From Phyllobacterium trifolii (GTDB lineage Bacteria; Pseudomonadota; Alphaproteobacteria; Rhizobiales; Rhizobiaceae), in the NCBI RefSeq assembly GCF_014192095.1, contig NZ_JACHXN010000004.1:310001-374000 (forward strand): DNA of 64,000 nucleotides, given 5' to 3'. Below, piece by piece: positions 7,716 through 17,520 of the stretch (positions within the stretch are counted from its first letter, which is position 1; the number at the start of each line of letters is the position of its first letter). A program made the position numbers and the translations under genes. Under the pieces are notes generated by a model. That model did not search any database. It had not been told where the DNA came from and worked only from the letters and a program-made list of their open reading frames with translations.

Positions 7716-9179
7716 ATGACAGAGCAAACTACCCGTCGCGCGCCCGTTGTAGTCGCGATCATGGCAAGCATGGCGATGATCGCCATCGAAGCGACGATCG
7801 TTTCAACGGCGATGCCGCAAATCGCCGCCCAGTTGGGGCAAATCAATCTTTATTCCTGGGTTTTTTCCTCGTTCTTGCTGACCCTGACCGCGACAACCGT
7901 GGTATTCGGAAAGCTGGCTGATATTTATGGTCGCAAGCCTGTGATACTCGTCGGCATTGCACTGTTTTTGTTCGCCTCGGTACTTGCCGGCTTCGCGTGG
8001 TCGATGCCGTCGATGATCGCTTTCAGGCTGCTGCAGGGTATCGGTGCTGGGGCAATTCAACCCGTCGCCATGACAGTGGTTGCCGATCTTTTTCCCGGGA
8101 ACCAACGTGGCAAGGTGCAGGGCTATTTGGCAAGCGTATGGGCTTTGTCGGCCGTCGTTGGACCGCTGCTTGGCAGCATCATCATCCACAACCTTCCCTG
8201 GGCGTGGATATTCTGGATCAACGTTCCGGTCGGGCTTTTCGCAGCACTGGGGTTCATCCTTTACCTCCACGAGGAAAAGCGGGCTCGGGTCGTCTCCATC
8301 GATGTACTTGGCGCCGCACTTTTTGCCATTTCTATTTCCTCGCTGATGATTGCCTTGACCGAGATGGAAAGCGCAGTATCCGGCGAGGCTATCGCCGCGC
8401 TGTTGGTCTTCTTTGTCACGCTTGTAGCCTTCATCTGGCAGGAACGGCGTGCCGAAGCACCTATGGTTGCCCCCGACCTGTGGCTGAAACGGCCGATTGC
8501 ATTCGCAAACCTGGCGGTCTTTTTCGCCAGCATGTCGATAATGGGCCTGACGACCTTCCTGCCAATGTACGTACAAACGGTGCTTAACCGCTCGCCGCTC
8601 GTCGCGGGGTTCGCGTTGACGATGCTGTTGTTGGGCTGGCCGCTGGGCGCGACGATCGCCTCACGACAGTTCGCACGCCTCGGTCTGCGACCCCTCATGG
8701 TCGCCGGCAGCCTATGCATTCCGGCCGGGACATGTCTTTTCGTCCTGCTGAACCCCTCAAGTTCAGCCGTATTGGCCGGGGCCGGTTCCCTTGTCATGGG
8801 TTTCGGCATGGGCCTGCTCAATATCGGCGCATTGATCCTGACACAGGAAAGTGTAAGCGCGCATGAGCGCGGCAGTGCTACCGCCTCGAATGTCTTTTCG
8901 CGCAACTTGGGCAGCACGCTCGGCGCAGCATTGCTTGGTGCAGTACTCTCTTACGGCCTGGCCCATACCACCAGCGGCCATTCGATAACGCCAGAGCAGC
9001 TGCGGGGCCTTTTGAATGGCACGAGTGCCGTCGCCAGTGACGCGGAAGAGATCCGTCTTGCCCTCCAGCACGCGCTGCACGCGACCTTCATCGCGATGCT
9101 TCTCATCGCCATGTTGATCGTGCCAGCCTGCCTGCTTGTGCCACGCCCCCAAGTGCATCGGGAGACCCAGGAAGCGTGA
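7716..9179 (+). CDS. MFS transporter, DHA2 (EmrB/QacA) drug-efflux type
   Basis: 487 residues, strongly hydrophobic throughout, with the MFS motif A GKLADIYGRKPV between segments 2 and 3 (about residues 66-77), motif B-like FRLLQGIGAGAIQPVAMTV, and motif C-like WALSAVVGPLLGSIII in segment 5 characteristic of drug:H+ antiporters. The length and the extended central segments fit the 14-TM DHA2 family. It would export a toxic or metabolic compound across the inner membrane. It lies directly before the quinate-type catabolic cluster but on the opposite strand and convergent with it, so a link to that cluster is only possible, not shown. Confidence 0.85.
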   Translation: MTEQTTRRAPVVVAIMASMAMIAIEATIVSTAMPQIAAQLGQINLYSWVFSSFLLTLTATTVVFGKLADIYGRKPVILVGIALFLFASVLAGFAWSMPSMIAFRLLQGIGAGAIQPVAMTVVADLFPGNQRGKVQGYLASVWALSAVVGPLLGSIIIHNLPWAWIFWINVPVGLFAALGFILYLHEEKRARVVSIDVLGAALFAISISSLMIALTEMESAVSGEAIAALLVFFVTLVAFIWQERRAEAPMVAPDLWLKRPIAFANLAVFFASMSIMGLTTFLPMYVQTVLNRSPLVAGFALTMLLLGWPLGATIASRQFARLGLRPLMVAGSLCIPAGTCLFVLLNPSSSAVLAGAGSLVMGFGMGLLNIGALILTQESVSAHERGSATASNVFSRNLGSTLGAALLGAVLSYGLAHTTSGHSITPEQLRGLLNGTSAVASDAEEIRLALQHALHATFIAMLLIAMLIVPACLLVPRPQVHRETQEA

Positions 9180-9217
9180 ACTGCCGCCGGCGCGGCTTGG
9201 GGCTCCGGTTCCCCACA

Positions 9218-9667
9218 CTATGCCGTGGGGACTGTTTTCGCGAGTGACATCACCCTGCGCAAGGCAAGCTGGTAACCTTCCGTCCCACATCCCACGATCA
9301 CTCCATCCGCACGCACGGAAATATACGAATGGTGCCGGAAACTTTCGCGCTTGTGGATGTTTGAAATATGAACTTCGATGACGGTTCCCTCGAAGGTGTT
9401 CAAGGCGTCCAGAATTGCGATCGAAGTATGCGTGAATGCTCCAGCATTGATTATAATACCGGCTGCCTTGCCACGCGCTTCATGAATCCAATCAATAATT
9501 TCATATTCACGGTTGCTCTGGAGAAAACGGATTGACCCACCCAATTCGGTGGCGAGTTCCACGCATTGTGTTTCAACATCTGAAAGCGTTTCGAACCCAT
9601 AAATCTCCGGTTGACGCTTTCCGAGCAAATTCAAGTTAGGTCCATTGATGATGTAGATGGTTTTCAC
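9218..9667 (-). CDS. aroQ: Type II 3-dehydroquinate dehydratase, canonical copy
   Basis: 149 residues, the family's usual length. It interconverts 3-dehydroquinate and 3-dehydroshikimate as a cytosolic dodecamer. Active-site residues are all present: Arg18 and Tyr23 in [11 protein letters not shown], Asn74 and His80 in [11 protein letters not shown], His100 in [10 protein letters not shown] and Arg111 in SFRHHSY. The start is a GTG at 9667 with a strong AAGGAG site. It is the last gene of the long catabolic operon, 30 bases after the dehydroshikimate dehydratase, so it is very probably catabolic. A second, divergent copy lies at 17517. Confidence 0.93.
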   Translation of the reverse strand: MKTIYIINGPNLNLLGKRQPEIYGFETLSDVETQCVELATELGGSIRFLQSNREYEIIDWIHEARGKAAGIIINAGAFTHTSIAILDALNTFEGTVIEVHISNIHKRESFRHHSYISVRADGVIVGCGTEGYQLALRRVMSLAKTVPTA

Positions 9668-9696
9668 GGAGATCTCCTTGGGCCAACAAATCGGGG

Positions 9697-11583
9697 CTAT
9701 GCGTGAGGCATTCCTGCCGGACGCAAATACTTTCGAAGTGCTGCAATCCGGAAAATGGCATTTGCGGCTCCATAGCCTCGATAGCCCGTTCGCTGCACGA
9801 TCTCAAAGAAGAACCCTTCCCCATAGGTCGGGCTGTAAAGCTGGAAATACTCGCCGTTTTCGTCGCGGTCGTAGAGAATATTGTGACCTTTGAGCCGGTC
9901 GGTCATGTCCGGGTCGAGACCGAAACGCGCCTCCAGATCGTCATAGTAATTGGGCGAGATACTAAGTGGTACGAAGCCATTTGCCTTGAGAGCTTCTGCA
10001 GTCGCAAAGATATCGTCAGTGGTAAAAGCCAGATGCTGAATACCGGACCCTAACGTCTCCGTTATGAAATGTCCGGCCAGAGTATTTTTGTTCTCTGCTC
10101 CGTTGAGAGTGATCCGAAGAGATCCCGCATCATTCTCCACGACCTGGCTGCGCACGATGCCGGCGGGGTCGATAATGTCGACCATAGGCGTCTTGTGGGC
10201 TTGCAATATTGACGTATAGAAGAGGAGCCATGTAGGCAGTTCTTCATACCTCATTGTCTGCGCTATATGATCGAAAGTTCGTAGGCCTGCTGACTGGGTG
10301 GGATCACCCTCAACCTGGTTGAATTCGATTTCCCAGATACGGTCGAGCGGTGACTTGTGATCAAGGAAATAGACAATGCCACCGCCGACTCCGCGAACGG
10401 CCGGCATCTCGATCTCGCCGGTATCAAGCGGCTGTTCGAACGGTTCGGCGCCCAGCGCTATGGCACGCTCTACAACGGCACGTGCATCGTCGACCATCAG
10501 TCCCATGGCGTAGGCCGACGTGCCGTGAACCGCATAGGAAGAGCTGGCAAAGCCCTTCTTCTCGGTGTTGATGACAAGGTTGATATCCCCCTGCCGAAAA
10601 ACCGACACCTGTTTGGTTTTGTGTTTTGCAACTTCCTTGAAGCCGAGACATGCAATCAATGCCTGAAGCTGCGGTGCTTCTGCGCTGTCGATCGTGAATT
10701 CCACAAAGGCCACGCGTTCCACCACGCCACGTGGTGGCATCATAGGGACGGCTGACTTCTTTTCTGGCTCAGCACGTTTCACCTGGTCTTCCAGGTAGAC
10801 AAGGGACCGGCGGCCATCGACAGCAATTGCTCTTGGGGAACCGCCGCGAAATTGATCGTTGAAAATTTCAAGCGACAGATACCCGTCATATCCAGTGGCG
10901 GCGACTGCTTTCATAAATTCGAGCACGGGTAGATCACCCTCACCCGGCATGTTTCGGAAATGTCGGCTCCAATAAAGCAAATCCATGTCTATCAGCGGCG
11001 CATCGGCCAGTTGAACGATGAAAATCTTCTCCTTGGGGATTGAGCGGATCGAATTGACATCAATTTTGCGGGAAAGCGTATGGAAGCTGTCGAGGATAAG
11101 GCCGATGTTCGGGTGATCGGTCCGGCGCACGATTTCCCAGGCATCACGGTGATCGTTGATGTGGCGGCCCCAGGCAAGCGCTTCATAGCCAACGCGCAGC
11201 CCGCGTTTTGCTGCTCTCTCGCCCAGCTCATGAAAATCGGCGGCAGCACGATCCAGTCCGCCAATTGCAACAGATGAAACATTCGAACAAACAAGCACGA
11301 GATCGGTGCCCATTTCCTGCATGATATCGAATTTGCGCTCGGCACGATCGAATGTGCGCGACCGAAGAGGTTCAGGCATGCCTTCGAAATCGCGAAACGG
11401 CTGAAAGAGGGTGATTTCCAACCCATGTTCCCGGATCATTTGGCCAACCTGGGCCGGACTTTCATCGAATGCCAGGAAATCGTTTTCGAAAATTTCCACC
11501 CCGTCGAACCCGGCGGCCGCGATCGCCTCAAGCTTTTGTTTCAAGTCTCCGCTGAGTGACACTGTTGCAATGGATGTCTTCAT
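9697..11583 (-). CDS. quiC: Bifunctional 3-dehydroshikimate dehydratase with C-terminal HPPD/VOC domain (QuiC type)
   Basis: 628 residues from ATG 11583 (AAAGGAGG ribosome site). Residues 1-280 form a TIM barrel of the sugar-isomerase/AP-endonuclease-2 superfamily with metal ligands Glu134 (GYEALAWG), Asp165 (LILDSFHT), Gln191 (IVQLADAP) and Glu239 (LSLEIFND), the positions I recall for Pseudomonas QuiC1. It dehydrates 3-dehydroshikimate to protocatechuate. Residues about 290-628 hold two VOC/4-hydroxyphenylpyruvate-dioxygenase-like halves with a possible iron triad in [16 protein letters not shown] and FFFEIV. The second domain's function in this family is uncertain. It lies between a flavoprotein and aroQ and is the clearest marker that the cluster drains into protocatechuate. 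Confidence 0.9.
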   Translation of the reverse strand: MKTSIATVSLSGDLKQKLEAIAAAGFDGVEIFENDFLAFDESPAQVGQMIREHGLEITLFQPFRDFEGMPEPLRSRTFDRAERKFDIMQEMGTDLVLVCSNVSSVAIGGLDRAAADFHELGERAAKRGLRVGYEALAWGRHINDHRDAWEIVRRTDHPNIGLILDSFHTLSRKIDVNSIRSIPKEKIFIVQLADAPLIDMDLLYWSRHFRNMPGEGDLPVLEFMKAVAATGYDGYLSLEIFNDQFRGGSPRAIAVDGRRSLVYLEDQVKRAEPEKKSAVPMMPPRGVVERVAFVEFTIDSAEAPQLQALIACLGFKEVAKHKTKQVSVFRQGDINLVINTEKKGFASSSYAVHGTSAYAMGLMVDDARAVVERAIALGAEPFEQPLDTGEIEMPAVRGVGGGIVYFLDHKSPLDRIWEIEFNQVEGDPTQSAGLRTFDHIAQTMRYEELPTWLLFYTSILQAHKTPMVDIIDPAGIVRSQVVENDAGSLRITLNGAENKNTLAGHFITETLGSGIQHLAFTTDDIFATAEALKANGFVPLSISPNYYDDLEARFGLDPDMTDRLKGHNILYDRDENGEYFQLYSPTYGEGFFFEIVQRTGYRGYGAANAIFRIAALRKYLRPAGMPHA

Positions 11584-11595
11584 CACGAACCTCCT

Positions 11596-13365
11596 TTATC
11601 TGTGTGCCCGGGCCCCGATTTTATGTTCAGGCGAAAAATCCTGGCCGGTGGAACCTGATGCAACCCTGCGCCGAGCCGAATGACGCCCGCTCAACGCGCC
11701 GAACACGATGGCCGGGCCGATGGTGATACCAGGTCCGGGATATGCGCCGCCCATGATCGACTGCAGGTCATTGCCACAAGCATAGAGGCCTTCGATGACC
11801 GACCCGTCACGGCGCAGAAGACGTCCATGCTCATCCCCCACCAAACCGGTTGCCGAGCCGATGTCACCCGGCCAGAGCCGGATGGCGTAGAAGGGAGGTG
11901 CGTCCAGCGCACCAAGGCTGGGATTGGGGCCATGCGCCGGATCGCCATTGGCCTTTTCATAGACCGTCGTGCCGCGCGCGAAATCGGTATCGGCACCCGT
12001 TTTCCCGTACGAACTCATGCGCGCCAGGCTGTCCTTGAGACCTTCGGCATCGATGCCAAGCTTGGCGGCCAGCTCTTCCGGCGTTTTTCCTTCGGTGAGA
12101 TAGCCGTCCGCCAGGAAAGGCCGGATACCTGCACCGCCCGGCCGGATCATACCCAATCCATATGTCTTCAGCGCTCGCGCATCTGCAACCAGATAGACCG
12201 GTATGTGGCTACCTTCCTTGTTGATGGCATACATGGCCGAAACAAAGCGGTGATAGCTCGTGCTTTCATTGACGAACCGGCGGCCGTCACGCCCGACGGA
12301 AATGATGCCGGGCTTCGATCGATCAAAGACGAAATGCGGGAAGACTGCCATCGAACCGTCCTTGCGGCGGCGGCGCGAAACCGGAGCCCAGAAGCACGGC
12401 TGCGACGCGGTCTCGCCATGAAAAGCTCCGGCCGCGAAGGCCAGGTCATGCAAAGCGCCGGTACTGCCTGGAGCGGACGGCGAGAATTCCGGTAGTGGAC
12501 GCGGCAGTTTTTCCGGCCGCAACCTCTTGTGCTGGGCAAAACCGCCGGATGCCAGGATGACGCCGCCCGCAACGTCAATTTGCCGCTCGATGCCCTTCTG
12601 CCGCAATCTCACTCCGGTCACACTGGTTCCACTCATGACAAGCGAAGTCGTTTCGGTCTCCGTCAGGATGGTCACGTCGAGTTTCAGGGCCGCCATCAAC
12701 ATCCGCCCGATCAACGCATTGCCCATGACGAGCCTGGTGCCGCGACCATGGCGCATCTTTCCGAGGTAATAACGGGCGATCAGCTTCGCCGAATAGGCCG
12801 CCGACGTGACGGATTTCCCGAGTTTCATCAGATGGGCGATGTCATCGCGATCAACCATCATGCCGCCAAGCACAGTGAATTCCGGGATCGGCGGGCGGAT
12901 CAACTTCAGGTCATCGCCAAGCGCCGCCGCCTCGAACGGCAATGGCTCCAGCGCACGTCCGAAACTCGAAGCCCCCTCCAGTTCGTACATGTAATCCGGG
13001 TGAAAGGGGCGAGCACGAAACTTTACGTCGGTCTTGTCTTCGAGAGTATCAATAACGCCAGGCCCGGCGGCAAGAAATGCATTGCGGAGCACCGCCGAAC
13101 TTTGATTTCCGACAGCACGCTCCAGAAACCGCGACACTTTTTCATAACTGTCGTTTGCGCCAAGCGCGACCGAATGGCGTGTCAGAGGTATCCATGTCGT
13201 TCCCGCGGAAAAGGCAGCTGTGCCTCCAAGATGCGCGCACCTTTCGACCAGGAGCACCCGCGCGCCTTCAAGCGCCGCCGAGATCGCCGCCGACAGCCCT
13301 CCTGCGCCCGCCCCGAGGACAGCCACGTCATACGTCCGACTGGATTCGCTCAATGTCCGGTGCAT
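11596..13365 (-). CDS. FAD-dependent oxidoreductase of the fumarate reductase/3-ketosteroid dehydrogenase type
   Basis: 589 residues from ATG 13365, chosen for its GGGAG ribosome site and because the FAD-binding strand follows at once; an in-frame extension to 13491 has neither. The Rossmann motif VLGAGAGGLSAA with Glu41 (LLVERCAHLGG) and the C-terminal FAD motif GLYACGNDLQSIMGGAYPGPGITIGPAI mark the FAD_binding_2 family. The AFSAGTTWIPLTRH stretch is typical of flavoproteins acting on C-C bonds next to a carbonyl or carboxylate. It is followed 12 bases later by quiC. It may dehydrogenate or reduce a ring intermediate of the imported compound; that role is inference. Confidence 0.85.
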   Translation of the reverse strand: MHRTLSESSRTYDVAVLGAGAGGLSAAISAALEGARVLLVERCAHLGGTAAFSAGTTWIPLTRHSVALGANDSYEKVSRFLERAVGNQSSAVLRNAFLAAGPGVIDTLEDKTDVKFRARPFHPDYMYELEGASSFGRALEPLPFEAAALGDDLKLIRPPIPEFTVLGGMMVDRDDIAHLMKLGKSVTSAAYSAKLIARYYLGKMRHGRGTRLVMGNALIGRMLMAALKLDVTILTETETTSLVMSGTSVTGVRLRQKGIERQIDVAGGVILASGGFAQHKRLRPEKLPRPLPEFSPSAPGSTGALHDLAFAAGAFHGETASQPCFWAPVSRRRRKDGSMAVFPHFVFDRSKPGIISVGRDGRRFVNESTSYHRFVSAMYAINKEGSHIPVYLVADARALKTYGLGMIRPGGAGIRPFLADGYLTEGKTPEELAAKLGIDAEGLKDSLARMSSYGKTGADTDFARGTTVYEKANGDPAHGPNPSLGALDAPPFYAIRLWPGDIGSATGLVGDEHGRLLRRDGSVIEGLYACGNDLQSIMGGAYPGPGITIGPAIVFGALSGRHSARRRVASGSTGQDFSPEHKIGARAHR

Positions 13366-13399
13366 GCGATTATCTCCCGCGTTTTCAGGCGGCGGATAC

Positions 13400-14167
13400 T
13401 CAGTGATGGGCCAGAATTTCACCAAGAAACGCCCGTGTCCGCTGATGCTTGGGGGCACGGAAAAAGTTCTCGGGATCGTTCTCTTCGACAATCTCGCCGT
13501 CAGCCATGAAGATCACGCGATCGGCAACCTGGCGCGCAAAGCCCATTTCGTGGGTCACGCAGATCATCGTCATTCCGTCGCGGGCGAGCGATACCATGGT
13601 GTCGAGAACTTCCTTGACCATTTCCGGATCCAGGGCCGAGGTAGGTTCATCGAAAAGCATGGCCTTTGGCTCCATGCAGAGTGCCCGGGCGATCGCCACG
13701 CGCTGTTGCTGGCCGCCGGAAAGCTGCGCCGGGTATTTGTCTGCCTGATCGCCGATGCGAACCCGCTCGAGATATTTGCGGGCCGTGGCTTCAGCTTCGG
13801 CTCGCGACAACTTTCGCACACGCATCGGGGCGAGAATGCAGTTTTCCAAAACCGTCTTGTGCGGAAACAGGTTGAATTGCTGAAACACCATACCGACCAC
13901 GCGACGCACGGCGTCGATGGCTTTTTGGTCGTTATGCAGGCTGTGCCCTGCCACGACGATCTCACCGCCATGGCTGACTTCCAGCGCATTGATGCAGCGG
14001 ATCAACGTCGACTTTCCTGACCCGGATGGCCCGCAAAGCACGATCTTTTCGCCCTTTGCAACTGTCAGATTGATGTTCTTGAGCGCGTGAAAAGTGCCGT
14101 AATATTTTTCCACGTCGCGCATCATTACCATGGGCTGGGCGGTTTTGGTCTCGTTCGGATGTGTCAC
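13400..14167 (-). CDS. Polar amino acid-type ABC transporter, ATP-binding subunit
   Basis: 255 residues from a GTG at 14167 with an AAAGGAAAAG site; an upstream GTG at 14248 lies inside the permease gene. Walker A is GPSGSGKST, the signature is [15 protein letters not shown], Walker B is [14 protein letters not shown], and the switch histidine lies in VTHEMGFA. The layout matches GlnQ/HisP. It energises the importer formed with the two permeases just upstream and the binding protein at 18044. PAAT-family systems usually carry amino acids, but the surrounding enzymes argue for a carboxylated ring compound. Confidence 0.92.
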   Translation of the reverse strand: MTHPNETKTAQPMVMMRDVEKYYGTFHALKNINLTVAKGEKIVLCGPSGSGKSTLIRCINALEVSHGGEIVVAGHSLHNDQKAIDAVRRVVGMVFQQFNLFPHKTVLENCILAPMRVRKLSRAEAEATARKYLERVRIGDQADKYPAQLSGGQQQRVAIARALCMEPKAMLFDEPTSALDPEMVKEVLDTMVSLARDGMTMICVTHEMGFARQVADRVIFMADGEIVEENDPENFFRAPKHQRTRAFLGEILAHH

Positions 14168-14181
14168 GGTTCTTTTCCTTT

Positions 14182-14826
14182 CTACCTGGAGACGCCGGCT
14201 GACATGCGCCGCTCGATGTTTCGACCCCACAGCGACAGTGGCCAGCACATGGCGAAATACATCGCACCCACAACTCCGAAGACGAGAAGCGGCCTGTAAA
14301 TCTGATTGGAGACGATCGATCCGGCGCGGGTCAGTTCGATAAAGCCGACAATCGCCGCAAGCGAAGTCCCTTTCAGGAGTTGCACCAGGAATCCGACCGT
14401 CGCCGGGAGGGAGAGTTTGAATGCTTGCGGCATGATCACGTCGATCATGAGGCTGCGGGTATGAAGGCCAAGTGCCATGGCTGCCTCCGTTTGGCCCCTT
14501 GGAACGGCCTGTATTGCGCCGCGCCAGATATCACCGAGGAAGGCCGATGCGTGCGCGGTAAGCGCGATGCCGACGGCGGCCCAGGCCGGTAGGTTGAAGC
14601 CGAGCAAAGGCAGACCGAAATAGGCGACGAACAGCTGCATCAGCAGCGGCGTGCCCTGGAAAAGACCGATCCAGCCGATCGCAATCAAGCGGATCCACGT
14701 CACCGACGATACACGCATAAGTGCTACAATAACGCCGAATGCGATCCCGCCAACAAATCCCATGGCTGTCAGGACGAGCGTCCAGGCGAGGCCTTGTAAC
14801 AGGTAGGCAAACTCTTGCGGTCCCAT
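14182..14826 (-). CDS. Polar amino acid-type ABC transporter permease
   Basis: 214 residues, all membrane segments, with the BPD_transp_1 coupling motif at about residues 107-125 ([20 protein letters not shown]) that contacts the ATPase. It ends 15 bases before the ATPase start and follows the other permease by 12 bases. The pair should form a heterodimeric HisQM-type channel in the inner membrane. Confidence 0.92.
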   Translation of the reverse strand: MGPQEFAYLLQGLAWTLVLTAMGFVGGIAFGVIVALMRVSSVTWIRLIAIGWIGLFQGTPLLMQLFVAYFGLPLLGFNLPAWAAVGIALTAHASAFLGDIWRGAIQAVPRGQTEAAMALGLHTRSLMIDVIMPQAFKLSLPATVGFLVQLLKGTSLAAIVGFIELTRAGSIVSNQIYRPLLVFGVVGAMYFAMCWPLSLWGRNIERRMSAGVSR

Positions 14827-14838
14827 CTCGTATCCTCC

Positions 14839-15501
14839 TCAACGTTGCGGGTAATTGAAGGCGCGGCGGCCTATTTCAGCCAGTAGCCACATCGTGGCCA
14901 GCGAGATGACCAGATAGATCCCCGTCAGCGTGAAATAGGTTTCAAAACTGCGGAAGGTTTCCGCCTCGATACGCTGCCCGACGGAGGTCAGCTCGTAAGC
15001 GGAGATCGAAGTGCAAATCGAGGTTGTCAACGTCAGCAGGATGAACTGGCTGGACAGCGACGGATAGATCGCGCGAATTGCGGGCTTCAGAACGATGAAG
15101 CGGAAGACTTCATGTTTGTGCAGGCCGAGTGCAAGTCCAGCTTCCGTCTGCCCCGTGGGTATGCTTTCGACGCCCCCACGAATGATTTCTATGGCGTAGG
15201 CGCCGCCGTTCAAGCCGAGGGCGAGGATAGCAGTAATGGTAGGATTGAGCCTGACGCCGGCAAGAGGCAGGGCGAAGAAAATGAAGTAAATCTGGACCAG
15301 GAACGGCGTGTTGCGGATAACCTCGACAAACGCCGTTACCAGAAAGGACGGCACACGCATCTGGGCTCTGAGGATCGCAACGCCCAGCACACCGATGACT
15401 GTAGCAATGGACATGCCGGCGATGGCGAGGAACAGGGTTCCTAACGCCCCGAACGCCAGACTTTGCCACGCATCGGTGACCACGCTGAAATCAAGTGTCA
15501 T
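14839..15501 (-). CDS. Polar amino acid-type ABC transporter permease
   Basis: 220 residues with five or six hydrophobic segments and the coupling motif GVESIPTGQTEAGLALGLHKHEVFRF at about residues 116-141. It is homologous to the following permease, as expected for a HisQM-type pair. The gap to the next gene is 12 bases, so the two are translated together. It is downstream of the aldo/keto reductase by 23 bases, tying transport to metabolism in one transcript. Confidence 0.92.
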   Translation of the reverse strand: MTLDFSVVTDAWQSLAFGALGTLFLAIAGMSIATVIGVLGVAILRAQMRVPSFLVTAFVEVIRNTPFLVQIYFIFFALPLAGVRLNPTITAILALGLNGGAYAIEIIRGGVESIPTGQTEAGLALGLHKHEVFRFIVLKPAIRAIYPSLSSQFILLTLTTSICTSISAYELTSVGQRIEAETFRSFETYFTLTGIYLVISLATMWLLAEIGRRAFNYPQR

Positions 15502-15524
15502 TCTCTACCTCCCTGCGTTGCGCC

Positions 15525-16352
15525 TCAGTCCCAATCGGGTTCCCAATCGAAGCGGGTATAACGTTCGCCACGAGCAAGGCCGTGGATGGCGGCCATATCT
15601 TCGGGCGATAGTTCGAAATCGAAAATGTCCCGATTGGCGATAATGTTCTCAAGCTTGGAAGAGCGCGGAATTGCCCCGACATTTTTCTGCTGGATATGCC
15701 ATCGCAGTGTGATCTGGCTCGCCGACTTGCCGTATCTGCGGCCAAGATCATTGAGGAGATCCGACGCAAAGACCTTGCCGCGCGCTATCGGCTGATAGGC
15801 ATTCAGCAGCATGTCGGCCCGGCGCATGCGTGCGAGCAGTTTCTCCTGCGACAGAAACGGATGATACTCGACCTGATTGCAGAACAGCTCTGCCTTGTGC
15901 ACGTCGAGTGCTTCGTCCAGAAGCGCGATGGTAAAATTGCTGACACCGATCAGCCGGGTCTTTCCCTGTGCCTTCGCGTCGGTAAATGCGGCAAGTGTCT
16001 CGCCAAGCGGAATGTCCTTGGCGGGCCAGTGAACCAGAAGCAGATCGACCTGATCGAAGCCGAGCCTGTCCAGGCTTTCATCGACACGGCGCGCGACTGT
16101 TTCCGGCGCCAAATCGTCGAACCAGATCTTGGTCGTGACAAAGAGTTCCTTTCTTGGCACGCCGCTGGCCCGCACGGCGCGGCCGACTTCTACCTCGTTG
16201 CCGTAACGGATTGCCGTGTCGATCTGGCGATAGCCGAGTTCTATCGCTGTGCGGATCGCGGCCTCACCTTCTGGGCCCTTCAGCTCGAATGTGCCGAAGC
16301 CGAGCACCGGTACCGTTTCGCCTTGAATTGTTTTGGTCATCAGATCGCTCAT
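15525..16352 (-). CDS. Aldo/keto reductase (2,5-diketo-D-gluconate reductase-like)
   Basis: 275 residues from ATG 16352. The catalytic tetrad is visible: Asp45 and Tyr50 (RQIDTAIRYGNE), Lys75 (FVTTKIW) and His108 (LLLVHWP). The C-terminal NADPH-binding motif is near IPRSSKLENIIANRDIFDFEL. These enzymes reduce a carbonyl to an alcohol in the cytosol, or the reverse. Within this transporter/dehydroquinase operon it could oxidise or reduce a ring hydroxyl of the substrate; the substrate is not identifiable from sequence. Confidence 0.85.
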   Translation of the reverse strand: MSDLMTKTIQGETVPVLGFGTFELKGPEGEAAIRTAIELGYRQIDTAIRYGNEVEVGRAVRASGVPRKELFVTTKIWFDDLAPETVARRVDESLDRLGFDQVDLLLVHWPAKDIPLGETLAAFTDAKAQGKTRLIGVSNFTIALLDEALDVHKAELFCNQVEYHPFLSQEKLLARMRRADMLLNAYQPIARGKVFASDLLNDLGRRYGKSASQITLRWHIQQKNVGAIPRSSKLENIIANRDIFDFELSPEDMAAIHGLARGERYTRFDWEPDWD

Positions 16353-16458
16353 CGGGCACTCTCGGCAAATACGGGTTTCAGGACATTCAGTGAGGCCTGC
16401 TTCGCCCGTTCCGCCCAAACGCCGGCGACAAACCGGCCGACTGGTGACAGCTTCCTCG

Positions 16459-17520
16459 TCATGCCGCGGCCCTGCCCTCAGCCAGCATTTCCGAAAGTGT
16501 CACCGTTCGGTCCTCACGTGCTGCCACATCGACCGCGAGGGTCGCGGCAAGCGTCGACATGCCATCGCGGGCGGTGATAAGCGGTTGCGCCTCGCCGCGA
16601 ATGACAGCGACGAAATGGGCGAGCTGGTTCACATAGGTCAGCGATCCATCGCCCGGGCGATGTTCGCGAACCAGCGGATGCTGCCAGTGATCGTTCTCGT
16701 TGGCATGGCGCCAGAGATACATGTCAGAGACCGAAAGAGCGGCCTTACGTCCTGCCAGGAACAGGCAAGGTCCGGGCTGCGTCGGATGATAGAGCGCCTG
16801 GCCCGACGTATATTCCCAGGCCCAGGGGCTGACCGCCCCGTCCGAAATCAGGAATGTGCCAAGGACGCCGTTGACGAAGCGGATCGAGATACTGGCCGTA
16901 TCCTCAACCTCGAAGCCGCGCCGCGCGGACGAGGTGAAAGCGCGGATGCTTTCGATCTCGCCGACGAGATACCGCAGGACGTCTATGTCGTGAATCAGAT
17001 TGATGAGAAGCACGCCGCCACCAATCTTCCTTCGCCATTCCGTGTTGAAATAATCGTCGGGCTTGTCGAACAGCGTCATACCGTTGACAGCAACGAGCGG
17101 GCCGAGTTCACCCGCATCGATTGCGCGTTTCGCGGCGCGGATGTCGGGGCTGTGGCGACGCTGATGGCCAACCAGAACCGGAACGCCTGACCGTTCCGAA
17201 GCCTCAACGATGCGGGCAGCGGCCGAAAGGCTTTCCGCAATCGGCTTCTCGATCAAGCTGGGCACGCCGCGCTCGATGCAGGCCAGTGCCGCCGGCGCAT
17301 GGAGGTGGTTCGGCAGCGCTATGATCGCGCCGTCGGGTTTGGCTTCGTCCAGCATAGTGTTGTAGTCGACCCAGTGGGGAACGGACAGGCGAGCGGCCAG
17401 CTGCGCCGCTTCCGGCGACGGATCGCAGATCGCTGCAATCTGCGCGGTCGAATTCGATACCAGCAGTTCGGCATGCTCGCGGCCGATGAGGCCGGCACCC
17501 ATCAGGGCAATGCGTGTCAT
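16459..17520 (-). CDS. Gfo/Idh/MocA family NAD(P)-dependent dehydrogenase
   Basis: 353 residues. An N-terminal Rossmann domain (RIALMGAGLIGREHAELL), the family EKP motif (SLIEKPIAES, Lys93 region) and the substrate-domain motif GGGVLLINLIHDIDVLRYL with the catalytic-region His are all present. The family oxidises ring or sugar hydroxyls to ketones, as in myo-inositol dehydrogenase. Its ATG overlaps the stop of the second dehydroquinase gene by 4 bases (ATGA), the tightest coupling in the operon. That makes it a good candidate for the dehydrogenase that produces a dehydroquinate- or dehydroshikimate-like ketone; this is inference. Confidence 0.87.
   Translation of the reverse strand: MTRIALMGAGLIGREHAELLVSNSTAQIAAICDPSPEAAQLAARLSVPHWVDYNTMLDEAKPDGAIIALPNHLHAPAALACIERGVPSLIEKPIAESLSAAARIVEASERSGVPVLVGHQRRHSPDIRAAKRAIDAGELGPLVAVNGMTLFDKPDDYFNTEWRRKIGGGVLLINLIHDIDVLRYLVGEIESIRAFTSSARRGFEVEDTASISIRFVNGVLGTFLISDGAVSPWAWEYTSGQALYHPTQPGPCLFLAGRKAALSVSDMYLWRHANENDHWQHPLVREHRPGDGSLTYVNQLAHFVAVIRGEAQPLITARDGMSTLAATLAVDVAAREDRTVTLSEMLAEGRAAA

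Noticed and set aside
12529-13509. 326-residue plus-strand frame opposite the FAD oxidoreductase
   Set aside because: The minus strand has a full FAD-binding protein with both motifs; the plus frame has no recognisable content.
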